Below, one piece after another: positions 46,783-55,340 of a DNA stretch of 64,000 nucleotides. The stretch comes from an uncultured Prevotellaceae bacterium (lineage in GTDB: Bacteria; Bacteroidota; Bacteroidia; Bacteroidales; Muribaculaceae). The notes beneath the pieces were generated by a model. That model ran no database searches. It saw only the letters and a list, made by a program, of their open reading frames with translations, and was not told where the DNA came from. A program made the position numbers and the translations under genes. The stretch spans positions 92,088 to 156,087 of the forward strand of contig ONJS01000009.1 in the NCBI GenBank assembly GCA_900318205.1, in the 5' to 3' direction. Every line of letters begins with the position of its first letter. Within the stretch, counting starts at the first letter, position 1.

Positions 46783-47778
46783 TCAAGGCACTGCGATCTT
46801 GTCCAGGATGTTGCTGATGATCTCGTCACTGGTGATGTTGTTGGCCTCGGCCTCATAGGTCAGACCCAGACGGTGACGCATCACGTCATGACAAACGGCA
46901 CGCACGTCCTCGGGGATCACATAACCGCGATTACGCAGGAAGGCGTATGCCCTCGATGCCAGCGCCATGTTGATGGATGCACGGGGCGAAGCGCCAAACG
47001 AAATCATGCTCTTCAGGTCGTTCAAGCCATAGTCGGCGGGGAAACGGGTAGCAAATACGATGTCCACGATATACTTCTGGATCTTCTCGTCGATGTAAAT
47101 CTGCTGCACCACCTTGCGGGTGTCAACGATGTCGGCGGGAGTGACCATGGGACGCACCTCAACGGGGTCGGGAGCGATGTTCATCTTGATGATTTCGCTC
47201 TCCTCGCTCTTGCTGGGATAACCGATGAGCACCTTCATCAGGAAACGGTCCACCTGGGCCTCGGGCAAGGGATAGGTACCCTCCTGCTCAATGGGGTTCT
47301 GGGTAGCGAGCACCAGGAAGGGGTCATCAAGCTTGAATGTCTGTTCTCCGATGGTCACCTGACGCTCCTGCATAGCCTCGAGCAGGGCGCTTTGTACCTT
47401 GGCGGGAGCACGGTTGATCTCGTCGGCGAGGACAAAGTTGGCAAATACCGGGCCCTTCTTGACCTCAAACTGCTCCTTCTTGATGCTGTAGATCATGGTA
47501 CCCACCACGTCGGCGGGGAGCAGGTCAGGCGTGAACTGGATGCGCGAGAAACGGGCATCAATCAACGATGCCAATGTGCTGATAGCCTTGGTCTTGGCAA
47601 GACCGGGAACGCCCTCGAGCAGGACGTGGCCGTTGGCGAGCAGCGCGATCAGCAACGAGTCCACAAGATGCTTCTGACCCACGATAGTCTGATCCATTCC
47701 TTGACGGATCATGTTCACGAAATTACTTTTACTTGCAATCAGGTCGTTCAATTCCCTGATATTGACTGATTCTGCCAT
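46783..47778 (-). CDS. MoxR-family AAA ATPase
   Basis: A 331-residue chaperone-like ATPase, first gene of the Bat operon. Walker A GVPGLAKT, Walker B VLADEINRAPAK, sensor ATQNPIEQEGTY and the C-terminal lid domain are present. MoxR proteins help assemble or activate VWA partner proteins, consistent with the DUF58 and BatA/BatB neighbours. Promoter box at 47827-47834. Confidence 0.93.
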   Translation of the reverse strand: MAESVNIRELNDLIASKSNFVNMIRQGMDQTIVGQKHLVDSLLIALLANGHVLLEGVPGLAKTKAISTLASLIDARFSRIQFTPDLLPADVVGTMIYSIKKEQFEVKKGPVFANFVLADEINRAPAKVQSALLEAMQERQVTIGEQTFKLDDPFLVLATQNPIEQEGTYPLPEAQVDRFLMKVLIGYPSKSEESEIIKMNIAPDPVEVRPMVTPADIVDTRKVVQQIYIDEKIQKYIVDIVFATRFPADYGLNDLKSMISFGASPRASINMALASRAYAFLRNRGYVIPEDVRAVCHDVMRHRLGLTYEAEANNITSDEIISNILDKIAVP

Positions 47779-47826
47779 AATAATATCGTTCTTTTTGTTC
47801 TTTTAATAGTCATTTTTTACAAGGTG

Positions 47827-47834
47827 CAAAAATA
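47827..47834 (-). promoter_or_regulatory. -7 box (TATTTTTG) for moxR and the Bat operon
   Basis: The minus strand reads TATTTTTG, 48 bases before the ATG. Confidence 0.55.
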
Positions 47835-48007
47835 CATCATTACCCAACACCCCCGCGTGAAAATGACGTTAATTTAACACATATATTGTTAAAAGTTTAA
47901 CACAAGCCCCATGGCCAATAGCCCTTTCAGCGGCAGTAACCACCTCTTTTTAGGGGTGAATAGAGAGATTGAACGACTTCAATAGCCGAAAAATGAAATC
48001 ATTTTAT

Positions 48008-48015
48008 TACCTTTG
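48008..48015 (+). promoter_or_regulatory. -7 box (TACCTTTG) for envelope paralogue A
   Basis: TACCTTTG, 29 bases before the ATG at 48045. Confidence 0.65.
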
Positions 48016-48044
48016 CGACCAATTTTAAAGATATTGTTAGTTTT

Positions 48045-48656
48045 ATGAAGTTTAAATTTTTATTGGCCGCATTGGCCCTCAGCACATTTATGTGTGTTCC
48101 TGCCCAAGCGCAGGACGATATGGAAACCCGTCATGAGGTTGCTGTCAGCTATGGTGTAAAGCCCAATTCAACGTGGTTTGACGTTCTTACCGATATCATT
48201 CCGGCAATGTTTGGAGAGACCCATGAGAACTATAAGTGTGTCGGTCCCATTGGACTGGAATACTACTATCACACCAGCCCGCTGATTGGGGTCGGTGCCG
48301 TAGCGGTCTTCACCACCAACAAGGAAGACGGTTTCTATGAGGAGATTCAGAACTCACACATCAACAGGACCTACTTCACCTTCATGCCGTCGGTGAAATT
48401 CAACTGGCTGCGCAAGAACCACTGGGGCTTGTATTCCAAGTTGGCTGCTGGTGTCACCTACGCCTACTTCAACGAAAAGTATTATGATGAATTAGGCAAG
48501 AATATCGATGACAAGGCGACGGCCAATGACATCGTGTTCAACTTCCAGGCTACAGCCATCGGCGTTGAAGCCGGCGGCAGCCACGTGCGCGCTTTTACCG
48601 AGTTCGGTATCGGTGAGCAAGGTATTGCCTTAGCTGGTGTGCGCTTCAAGTTCTGA
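48045..48656 (+). CDS. Outer-membrane beta-barrel-like protein, paralogue A
   Basis: A 203-residue protein. Signal peptide about 1-22 (AQAQD cleavage), followed by alternating beta strands with terminal aromatic residues (HEVAVSYGVKPNSTW, LGLEYYYHTSPLIGVGAV) and a C-terminal Phe, as in small outer-membrane barrels. Half or more of the residues match paralogue B (50502-51116). No enzyme motif. A terminator follows at once. Confidence 0.75.
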   Translation: MKFKFLLAALALSTFMCVPAQAQDDMETRHEVAVSYGVKPNSTWFDVLTDIIPAMFGETHENYKCVGPIGLEYYYHTSPLIGVGAVAVFTTNKEDGFYEEIQNSHINRTYFTFMPSVKFNWLRKNHWGLYSKLAAGVTYAYFNEKYYDELGKNIDDKATANDIVFNFQATAIGVEAGGSHVRAFTEFGIGEQGIALAGVRFKF

Positions 48657-48673
48657 TGTAATCAACCAACGAT

Positions 48674-48711
48674 AAAAAGCGGCCCTGGAGAGCACTCTCC
48701 GGCCGCTTTTT
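48674..48711 (+). terminator. Terminator of paralogue A (duplicate 1)
   Basis: AAAAAGCGGCC pairs with GGCCGCTTTTT, inner GGAGAG with CTCTCC, and seven T at the end. The same sequence with few changes is at 50398-50437. Confidence 0.88.
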
Positions 48712-48770
48712 TTATATGGCTCGTAATGATCTCTAACGATGGCATCATTTGATGGCTAAAGCCATGATGA

Positions 48771-50195
48771 TTACGCCTGATCAAATAATTCATCCATAGT
48801 GACCTCGTTCTGGACAATACCAGTGTGAATGCCTGGCAGTATACCATAAGTTGTCACCATCGTCAAGGCAAGTGACTTGCGAGTGCGAGTGGCATCAGTA
48901 AAGACGGCCATCTTCATGCGAAGGTTATCGGCGTAAGCCTTTGTAATACCATACGGTTTCTCTGAGAATTTCATTTCGCAGACATTGATAACTCGGTCGC
49001 TTCGGTCTATCAACAAGTCTATCTGCGCTCCATCGTTCTCACCGCCCTGCTTGCGCCATGAGCATGAGTTAGTCGAAATACCACTGATGCCCAATGCTTT
49101 CTTGATCTGTGCCAAATGTGATAAACAAACCGTCTCAAAACTGTAACCTTGCCATGACCTTACCATCGGTGTATTCATGTTACTACTCCAGTAACGTTCA
49201 TCCTTACTGTTATTATTATGGACAAACTTAAAGTAGAATAAGGTATAGGGATCAGAAATGCGATAGACAGTGTTGCGCACCGAGCTCATAAACTTAGAGT
49301 AGGTCTCAATAAAGTCGCAGCGCTCAAGGTTTTCCAATATCTTGGTCAAACCACCTCCAGACAAATGCGTTTTCTCAATAATTTCGGCACGCAGCATACC
49401 CTCACGCTTACCCGCCAATGCCATGACAACGTCAATATACTTGTCCGCCTGAGAGAATAGTGAACTGAAGAGTTCGTCAAACTCTTCCTTCATCGCCGCG
49501 TTCTTCTGGAAAAAAAGTCGGTCTATATTCTGGACGAGGCTTTCACCTGGATTTAACAAACTCAAATAGAACGGGACACCACCCAATGCCATGTAGCATT
49601 GCAGGATAGTGTATCTATCCCATCGGCAACCATACTCATGCAGGAACATCTCACACTCACCCAGGTTGAATGGTCTCAAGTAAATCTGGGCAGTGATGCG
49701 ATTGTGAAGTCCACCTTGGTTCTTAACTAACTTGTTAACCATCCATGAGGTTGCCGACCCACAAGCGATAAACAGGATATCTGTGCGTTGTGCTGCCCAT
49801 GCGTTCCAAAAGTACTCCAATGCATCAACAAAACTGCTGCGAGGTGTGTCAATCCACGGCATTTCGTCAAAGAAAATCACCTTACGTTCTCCGGCTGGCC
49901 TCATTTTAATAAGCGCCTTTAACTCTTCAAAGGCCTCCTCCCAACTGCTGAGGGCAGGACAGTATGGGGAACCGCTGAACTCCTGTAACTGACGGGCAAA
50001 ACGTTGCAGTTGTACCCGTTGCGGCTGCTTTCTCGCCCCAACATAGGTAAACGTGAAGCGATCTTGAAATACCTCATTAACAAGAAAAGTCTTACCTATG
50101 CGGCGCCGGCCATAAACGATGACAAACTCCGAACGCTTGGACTCGTACACGCGGCCTAACTCTTTTATCTCTCGATTGCGGGCTATTAGTTTCAT
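48771..50195 (-). CDS. AAA ATPase with DUF234-like C-terminus
   Basis: A 474-residue archaeal-type ATPase. Walker A GRRRIGKTF and Walker B KVIFFDEMPWIDT, with a sensor region FIACGSATSWMVNK. A winged-helix linker (about residues 285-335) and a DUF234-like C-terminal domain (about 375-474, with the nuclease-like LIDRSDRVINVCEMKFSEK) follow. ATG at 50195 is chosen because a TATATTTG box lies at 50215-50222, inside the longer frame. Such ATPases occur in variable positions in Bacteroidota and resemble mobile or selfish genes. It sits between two paralogues and two copies of one terminator. Confidence 0.85.
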   Translation of the reverse strand: MKLIARNREIKELGRVYESKRSEFVIVYGRRRIGKTFLVNEVFQDRFTFTYVGARKQPQRVQLQRFARQLQEFSGSPYCPALSSWEEAFEELKALIKMRPAGERKVIFFDEMPWIDTPRSSFVDALEYFWNAWAAQRTDILFIACGSATSWMVNKLVKNQGGLHNRITAQIYLRPFNLGECEMFLHEYGCRWDRYTILQCYMALGGVPFYLSLLNPGESLVQNIDRLFFQKNAAMKEEFDELFSSLFSQADKYIDVVMALAGKREGMLRAEIIEKTHLSGGGLTKILENLERCDFIETYSKFMSSVRNTVYRISDPYTLFYFKFVHNNNSKDERYWSSNMNTPMVRSWQGYSFETVCLSHLAQIKKALGISGISTNSCSWRKQGGENDGAQIDLLIDRSDRVINVCEMKFSEKPYGITKAYADNLRMKMAVFTDATRTRKSLALTMVTTYGILPGIHTGIVQNEVTMDELFDQA

Positions 50196-50214
50196 AATTG
50201 TGCTATTTTGACTG

Positions 50215-50222
50215 CAAATATA
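50215..50222 (-). promoter_or_regulatory. -7 box (TATATTTG) for the ATPase
   Basis: The minus strand reads TATATTTGCAG, 19 bases before the chosen ATG. It decides the start. Confidence 0.65.
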
Positions 50223-50264
50223 TATAAAAATCCGAGTTATGGCAAAATATAAAACGTTAAAAGT

Positions 50265-50350
50265 GTCCATAAGTCAAAAAAATTACGAGTTGTGGACACT
50301 TTAAATTTTGACAAACTGTCCACAAGTCAAAAAAATTACGAGTTATGGAC
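50265..50350. repeat. Two 33-bp direct repeats upstream of the ATPase
   Basis: Units 50265-50297 and 50318-50350 differ at two positions and are 20 bases apart. Each begins GTCCAYAAGTC and ends GAGTTRTGGAC, so it is also a quasi-palindrome. They lie upstream of the ATPase promoter and may be regulator sites or insertion scars. Confidence 0.75.
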
Positions 50351-50397
50351 GCTTTTGAGACAATGAAGGCATCTAGTGAGAATAATCCGATTTAAGA

Positions 50398-50437
50398 TAA
50401 AAGCGGCCCTGGAGAGCACTCTCCGGTCGCTTTTTTG
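50398..50437 (+). terminator. Terminator hairpin, duplicate 2
   Basis: The same 40-bp GCGGCCCTGGAGAGC...CTCTCCGG hairpin as 48674-48711. It is upstream of paralogue B, where no gene on the same strand needs ending. Confidence 0.75.
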
Positions 50438-50457
50438 TATAACTCATGGTTTTTCTC

Positions 50458-50465
50458 TAAATTTG
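50458..50465 (+). promoter_or_regulatory. -7 box (TAAATTTG) for paralogue B
   Basis: TAAATTTG followed by CATCG, 36 bases before the ATG at 50502. Confidence 0.6.
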
Positions 50466-50501
50466 CATCGTAATAATCATTATAACATATTGGACACGTC
50501 A

Positions 50502-51116
50502 ATGAAAAACAAGATTTTATTAGCAGTAACATTGGTAGCCTGTGCATTCATGACTATGCTGGCCCAAGCGCAGGACGAGGAGGAGCCCCGTCATGAGATA
50601 GCCGTCAGCTACGGCGTTATGCCCAACTCGATTTGGATTGACATTTTCAGTAAAATCGGTGGAGGCATTTTCGGCGAGAGTAGCAAGAACGACCACTACG
50701 TTGGTCCCCTCGGCCTGGAATACTACTATCACACCAGCCCGCTGGTAGGCGTTGGTGCTGTGGCTATCTTCGCCAACAATAATGAGGACGCCTTCAGGAA
50801 TGAGCAGATCAAAAACCACAGGCTCCGCTCCTATTACACCCTCATGCCATCGGCGAAATTCAACTGGCTGCGCAAGGACATTTGGGGTTTGTACTCCAAA
50901 GTGGCAGTTGGTGCCTCAGTAGCCCGCTTCAGCAACCAAGCCTATAACGAAAACGGCAAACTGACGGGTGAGAAAAACATCACCAACGATGTGTTTTTCA
51001 ATTTCCAGGCTTCGCTGATCGGTGTCGAAGTAGGCAACAAGCAGGTGCGCGGCTTTGCCGAACTGGGCATCGGCGAACAGGGCATTTTCCTGGGTGGCGC
51101 GCGCTTTAAATTCTAA
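50502..51116 (+). CDS. Outer-membrane beta-barrel-like protein, paralogue B
   Basis: A 204-residue protein closely related to paralogue A. Signal peptide about 1-22, HEIAVSYGVMPNSIW, LGLEYYYHTSPLVGVGAVA and the aromatic C-terminal Phe. The upstream in-frame ATG at 50376 is rejected, because the extension runs through the terminator hairpin. The fucose-isomerase-like gene follows after 19 bases and may be co-transcribed. The function is unknown. Confidence 0.75.
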   Translation: MKNKILLAVTLVACAFMTMLAQAQDEEEPRHEIAVSYGVMPNSIWIDIFSKIGGGIFGESSKNDHYVGPLGLEYYYHTSPLVGVGAVAIFANNNEDAFRNEQIKNHRLRSYYTLMPSAKFNWLRKDIWGLYSKVAVGASVARFSNQAYNENGKLTGEKNITNDVFFNFQASLIGVEVGNKQVRGFAELGIGEQGIFLGGARFKF

Positions 51117-51135
51117 CGCTTCAAAACCTATAGAC

Positions 51136-52380
51136 ATGATGAAACTGAATCTGATTACATTCGCATCCTCGCTGGCAACGCGCGAGTCGATTTTTACCGA
51201 CCATCACGAACTGCTCGATGCCATCAAGGAGAAATATGACGTGCAGTATATCTTTCCCGAGGAACTTGGCAAGCCCTTGCCCGAGGGCGCCACGATGGTG
51301 CTCGTCGGCAGTGGCGGTGTGGAGGAGATGGTCAAGGCCAACATCGATCACCTGCCACCCTATGTCGTGCTCATCGCCGACGGGCTGAAGAACTCGCTGG
51401 CAGCCTCACTCGAGATCCTGTCATGGATGCGCCAGAATGATCGCCATGGCCGCGTGTTGCACGGCCCGACGGGGTTCATCATGCAGGGTATTGACGATTA
51501 TGCCACGGCCCATGATGCCATCAGCCGCCTGAAGGGCAAGCGCGTGGGCGTCATCGGCAAGCCGTCAGGTTGGCTCATCGCCAGCAATGTGGACTATGCC
51601 GCCATGCGCAACCGCTGGGGCGTGGAGATGGTTGATGTGCCCCTCGACGAGGTCGTCAAGGGCTACGAGGCTATACCCGACAGTGAGGTACAGGACATCA
51701 CCGACGAATTCATCAACAAGGCCGTGGGCATGAAAGAGCCCTCGCGCGATGAGGTTGTCAAGGCCATGCGTCTCTACCGCTCGGTCAAGGGCATTGTGGA
51801 GCGTTACCGCCTGAATGCCTTCACGCTCAACTGCTTTGACCTCATCCCCACAACGCACACAACGGGCTGTGTGGCACTGGCGTTGCTCAATCAGGAGGGC
51901 ATTCCCGCCGGCTGTGAGGGCGACGAGCAGACGCTGCTCACCATGCTTGCCGTGCAGGCCGTCACGGGCGAGATGACCTTCATGGCCAACCCGTCCAAGA
52001 TACTGGACAATGCCGCCCACGAGATGGTGTTTGCCCACTGTACCATCGCTCCCGCGATGACCGACCGCTACATCGTGCGCGACCATTACGAGTCGCTCAG
52101 CGGCGTGGCTGTCGAGGGTATTTTCGACCCGATGGAGATGACTATAATAAAATGTGGCGGGGCAGCCATGGAGCGCTACTTCATCAGCAAGGCTCAACTG
52201 CTGGAATGCACCACCAACCCCAACATGTGCCGCACCCAGCTGCACCTGCGCCTCGATGAGTCGCTGGACTACTTCCTGGAGCGCAGCATCGGCAACCACC
52301 ACGTCATTGTCCGCGGCAACCATGTCGAAAAACTGACCACAATCTTGCGAATGCTCGGCGCGCAAATAACCTCACGCTAA
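51136..52380 (+). CDS. L-fucose/L-arabinose isomerase-like protein
   Basis: A 414-residue protein resembling the fucose-isomerase-like fold family. NCFDLIPTTHTTGCVALALL and GIPAGCEGDEQTLLTM match the conserved core, where an acidic Glu contributes to metal binding. A C-terminal region with RTQLHLRL and ERSIGNHHVIVRG closes the fold. It probably acts on a sugar. Real L-fucose isomerase is about 590 residues, so this shorter group may have another substrate. ATG 51136 gives MMKLNLITFASS; the ORF upstream runs into the previous gene. Confidence 0.75.
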   Translation: MMKLNLITFASSLATRESIFTDHHELLDAIKEKYDVQYIFPEELGKPLPEGATMVLVGSGGVEEMVKANIDHLPPYVVLIADGLKNSLAASLEILSWMRQNDRHGRVLHGPTGFIMQGIDDYATAHDAISRLKGKRVGVIGKPSGWLIASNVDYAAMRNRWGVEMVDVPLDEVVKGYEAIPDSEVQDITDEFINKAVGMKEPSRDEVVKAMRLYRSVKGIVERYRLNAFTLNCFDLIPTTHTTGCVALALLNQEGIPAGCEGDEQTLLTMLAVQAVTGEMTFMANPSKILDNAAHEMVFAHCTIAPAMTDRYIVRDHYESLSGVAVEGIFDPMEMTIIKCGGAAMERYFISKAQLLECTTNPNMCRTQLHLRLDESLDYFLERSIGNHHVIVRGNHVEKLTTILRMLGAQITSR

Positions 52381-52477
52381 TTCGCTAAGATATTATAAAG
52401 CTTCGCTATTCCATATAAATATGACCTGCCATCTTTATTCTACAGAATAAATTAAGCATCAACCAATAAATAAAAAA

Positions 52478-52506
52478 CTTTGCGCCTTGGCGGCTTAGCG
52501 TGAGAT
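52478..52506. repeat. Dispersed word TTTGCGCCTTGGCGGCTTAG
   Basis: It matches 55644-55672 with one difference over about 28 bp, and ends with CGTGAGAT. It lies just upstream of the kinase-like gene. Confidence 0.5.
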
Positions 52507-52532
52507 TAAGCGGCAGGCGTTACCGAAAAAGC

Positions 52533-53279
52533 ATGCTGATTAATCCAAAATATGAGCACCTGCGGGAGTGGCTGGAACAGTTGCCCGAGAACTTTGAGCA
52601 ATTGGGCGAGGTGATTTATGACAAGCGCAACCAGTTGCGCGTCATCACCGCCCCCGACGGCACCCTCGTTAACGCCAAGCGCTATTGCATTCCCCATGCC
52701 GTCAATCGCGTGGTGTACTCGCTGGGCATCCGTCAGCCCAAGGGGCAACGTGCCTTCCTCTACCCTGCCCGACTGCTTGAACGCGGCATCGACACACCCG
52801 AGCCCATCGCCTACATCGAGCGGCGCACTTGCGGCCTGTTGGGATTGAGTTATTTCATCAGCGTGCAGTCCCCATTGAAGCACACCTTTTTTGAATTTTC
52901 ACAAGCACAGGAAGGCTCCTACGAGGAGATTGCCGAGACACTGGGCCGTTTTGTAGCGATGATGCATGACCGTGGCGTGCTGCATCTGGATCTCTCGCCA
53001 GGCAACATCTTGTGGGACAAGGATGAACAGGGTTACCACTTTGCCGTGGTGGACATCAACCGCATGCGTTTCGGCGAGGTGGGAATACAGCAAGGTTGTG
53101 CCACCCTTTGCCGCATGTGGGGACCCAAGCGCTTCACCGAACTCTTCGTCCGCAGCTACGCCCAGGCACGCGCCTTTGACGAGGAAGAGGCCCTCAGCCT
53201 CACCCTGCAAGCCCGCACCGCCTACTGGACCCGCTACCTGCACCGTGGCCACACCATCGACTTCCCCCTTGAGTTCTAA
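52533..53279 (+). CDS. Lipopolysaccharide kinase (Kdo/WaaP-like) family protein
   Basis: A 248-residue protein-kinase-fold enzyme. The catalytic loop LHLDLSPGNILWD has His151-Asp153 and Asn158, and Asp174 in VVDINRM corresponds to the DFG aspartate. The N-terminal lobe is short. The family phosphorylates heptose or Kdo in the LPS core in the cytoplasm. ATG 52533 is preferred to the upstream start at 52500 because the extension is part of a repeated intergenic word. A 28-bp palindrome begins on its stop codon. Confidence 0.8.
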   Translation: MLINPKYEHLREWLEQLPENFEQLGEVIYDKRNQLRVITAPDGTLVNAKRYCIPHAVNRVVYSLGIRQPKGQRAFLYPARLLERGIDTPEPIAYIERRTCGLLGLSYFISVQSPLKHTFFEFSQAQEGSYEEIAETLGRFVAMMHDRGVLHLDLSPGNILWDKDEQGYHFAVVDINRMRFGEVGIQQGCATLCRMWGPKRFTELFVRSYAQARAFDEEEALSLTLQARTAYWTRYLHRGHTIDFPLEF

Positions 53280-53306
53280 GTCGAAAAATGAATTCATTTT
53301 TCGACT
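53279..53306. repeat. 28-bp perfect palindrome
   Basis: Positions 53279-53306 are perfectly self-complementary, centred on GAATTC; the first half is AGTCGAAAAATGAA. It begins on the last base of the TAA stop. Confidence 0.8.
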
Positions 53307-53378
53307 GCATAAAGGAGAATGTTTAATGTTTAATGAATTTTTCGACTGCATAAAGGAGAATGTTTAATGTTTAATGAT
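53298..53378. repeat. Direct repeat of 41 bp upstream of the four-helix-bundle gene
   Basis: Two copies, 41 bases apart, of a unit with TTTTTCGACTGC then AAAGGAGAATG and TTTAATGTTTAATG. Their reverse complement appears at 53839-53867 after the gene. Confidence 0.75.
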
Positions 53379-53402
53379 TTTTTTACCTGAAAGAATAGCA
53401 AT

Positions 53403-53780
53403 ATGGAAAGTTTTCAATTTCAATTTGAGAAACTGAATGCATGGCAGGAAGCACGAAAACTTGTTACAAACGTCTATCGATTGTTAGAAAAGTTTCCGAA
53501 AACCGAAAATTATGCTCTTTGCGACCAGTTGCGTAGAGCCGCTATTTCTGTTCCTTCTAATATAGCAGAGGGTACGGGGCGTATGGCTGTTAAGGAGCAA
53601 ATCCATTTTCTTGAAATAGCATTTGGCTCGTTAATGGAGGTGTATTGCCAGTTACAAATAGCTGTTGACCTCGGTTATATTACACCTGACGATTTACAAA
53701 AAACAAAGAAAGAAATCTTCACCACTTCAAAACTCATCAGCGGTCTGCGTACGAGTAAGGCCACCCAAATAAATGGCTAA
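53403..53780 (+). CDS. Four-helix-bundle protein (23S rRNA intervening-sequence type)
   Basis: A 125-residue protein of the S23/IVP family. LNAWQEARKLVTNVYRL, CDQLRRAAISVPSNIAEGTGR and HFLEIAFGSLMEVYCQL are diagnostic. The avd component of diversity-generating retroelements has the same fold, but no reverse transcriptase is near. In 23S rRNA insertions the gene sits inside a base-paired stem. Here the free-standing gene is flanked by inverted 29-bp copies of AAAGGAGAATGTTTAATG, which resembles that arrangement. It may be a small mobile insertion. Confidence 0.85.
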   Translation: MESFQFQFEKLNAWQEARKLVTNVYRLLEKFPKTENYALCDQLRRAAISVPSNIAEGTGRMAVKEQIHFLEIAFGSLMEVYCQLQIAVDLGYITPDDLQKTKKEIFTTSKLISGLRTSKATQING

Positions 53781-53838
53781 ATCCATGGAGAAAAAATAAA
53801 GGAGAATGTTTATTGATTATTAGAACGGCGACAGCCTT

Positions 53839-53867
53839 TCATTAAACATTAAACATTCTCCTTTCTG
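53839..53867. repeat. Inverted copy downstream of the four-helix-bundle gene
   Basis: Reverse complement of the 53307-53335 and 53348-53376 units apart from one base. It may pair with them in the transcript. Confidence 0.75.
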
Positions 53868-53897
53868 CACGGCTAAAGCCAGCTTTAGCCGTTAACG

Positions 53898-55304
53898 TTA
53901 TCGATAGATAACGTACGCTGTCATAGGTGAAAGGGAGGCCTTGAGGACGCCTTTCTTTACTTGAAAGCGCTGCTTGGTGACAGCATCACGGTACTTGCCG
54001 TTGCTCAGGGTAACGGGGATGGCTACCTGGCTGGGCTGCTCGTCGAGGTTGATGACCACGGCTGCACGGGGGCCACGCTCCACGATAATCTGCTTGCCGT
54101 TCTCGCTATAGACGATATTCTCGGGCTGATTGACGTTGCGGTGGCGGAACTCATTGACGGCTTTCACCACGGGGTGTTTGAACTCGTCGTTACCCACCTT
54201 GCCGATCTCGTTGTCGCCCCAGTAGTTCTCGCGGGTACTGCCGTGAGGGCGTGAATAGAACAGCGGCGTGCCATACTTGCGGGCGGTCAGGAACACCCAT
54301 CCCAGACGGATGAGCTCGTCGCTCATGCCTGCCGAAGCGTGCTCGTTGCAATAGGTGTCATGCGACTCCACCCAGGTCACCAGGTGGGCGGGATCTACCG
54401 AGTGGTGCCACGTCAACAGGTTGTCGGCGCGGGCATCATGCTTGTTGAGCACGTTGCGCAGCACCCAGCCATAGTTGCTGGCGGTCAAGTCCATATACTC
54501 GGCATAGCCCTGCTCGGGCACATTGCGGTCCTGCAGCACCTCACCATAGATGAACAACTCCTCGCGCGGCACTGCCAACCTCAAGCCCTTGACGGCCTTG
54601 CGACCCATGGCGACGTCCCAGAAGTCGTTCTCGGGCGACTTGGGGTCACGCATCTCGTTCGGCAGACCGATGTGCTTGGCAGTGTCGTAGCGGAAACCTC
54701 TTGCACCGCAGGCCAGCACATCGTTGACATACTGCATGTAGTAATACTGGAAATCGGGGTTCTCGGTATTCACGTCGGGCAGCGTACCCATTTCGCCCGT
54801 CGTGCACTGGTAACGGTCGCTGTAATCCTTGATGGGCCACAGGCCGTTGGCGTGGAACAGGTTTTCGCGGCCATGCACGGCGCTGTCCAGGCGGGCATTG
54901 ATCTGCGTGCGGTCGATAACGGTGTGGTTGGGCAGCACATCCACGATGACACGCAGCCCCAGGCGGGTCGCCTCGTCGCACATCGCCTTGAACTCATCAC
55001 GCGTGCCCAACTGGTAGTTACCGATGGTCCAGTCCGTCGGCTGGTAGTGATAATACCACTTGCCGTGACCGAAGAGCTGACGACCGCCGCCTTCGCCCAC
55101 GACACACTCGTTGATGGGCGACGTCTGCACGATGGTATAGCCCGCTGCCTTGATCTCGGGCAGGTGCTCCTTAATGGTGTTGAACGACCACGACCAAGCG
55201 TGAAGGATAATCTCGTTATTGCCCTGACCAGCCTCGGCAGCCGAAGCCATACCAGCCATCAAACCCATGACAGCAATCAGAACTGAGGAAATAATCTTTT
55301 TCAT
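53898..55304 (-). CDS. Secreted GH13 alpha-amylase
   Basis: A 468-residue enzyme. Signal peptide about 1-24. The start ILHAWSWSFNTIKEHLPEI, then DVLPNHTVI (region I), GFRYDTAKH (II, nucleophile Asp), IYGEVLQ (III, acid Glu) and VESHDTYCN (IV). The C-terminal beta domain ends at YVIYR. This is the periplasmic or secreted alpha-amylase type acting on starch. The GTG two codons upstream is not used in my call. Promoter TATCTTTG at 55333-55340. Confidence 0.92.
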   Translation of the reverse strand: MKKIISSVLIAVMGLMAGMASAAEAGQGNNEIILHAWSWSFNTIKEHLPEIKAAGYTIVQTSPINECVVGEGGGRQLFGHGKWYYHYQPTDWTIGNYQLGTRDEFKAMCDEATRLGLRVIVDVLPNHTVIDRTQINARLDSAVHGRENLFHANGLWPIKDYSDRYQCTTGEMGTLPDVNTENPDFQYYYMQYVNDVLACGARGFRYDTAKHIGLPNEMRDPKSPENDFWDVAMGRKAVKGLRLAVPREELFIYGEVLQDRNVPEQGYAEYMDLTASNYGWVLRNVLNKHDARADNLLTWHHSVDPAHLVTWVESHDTYCNEHASAGMSDELIRLGWVFLTARKYGTPLFYSRPHGSTRENYWGDNEIGKVGNDEFKHPVVKAVNEFRHRNVNQPENIVYSENGKQIIVERGPRAAVVINLDEQPSQVAIPVTLSNGKYRDAVTKQRFQVKKGVLKASLSPMTAYVIYR

Positions 55305-55332
55305 ATACACTAAAAACTTTGATTAAACATCG

Positions 55333-55340
55333 CAAAGATA
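55333..55340 (-). promoter_or_regulatory. -7 box (TATCTTTG) for the GH13 amylase
   Basis: The minus strand reads TATCTTTGCG, 28 bases before the ATG. Confidence 0.65.

Noticed and set aside
50265-50350. CRISPR-like repeat pair
   Set aside because: Only two units with one 20-base spacer, quasi-palindromic over their full length and no cas genes.
53403-53780. avd component of a diversity-generating retroelement
   Set aside because: The fold is the same, but there is no reverse transcriptase, template repeat or variable repeat nearby.
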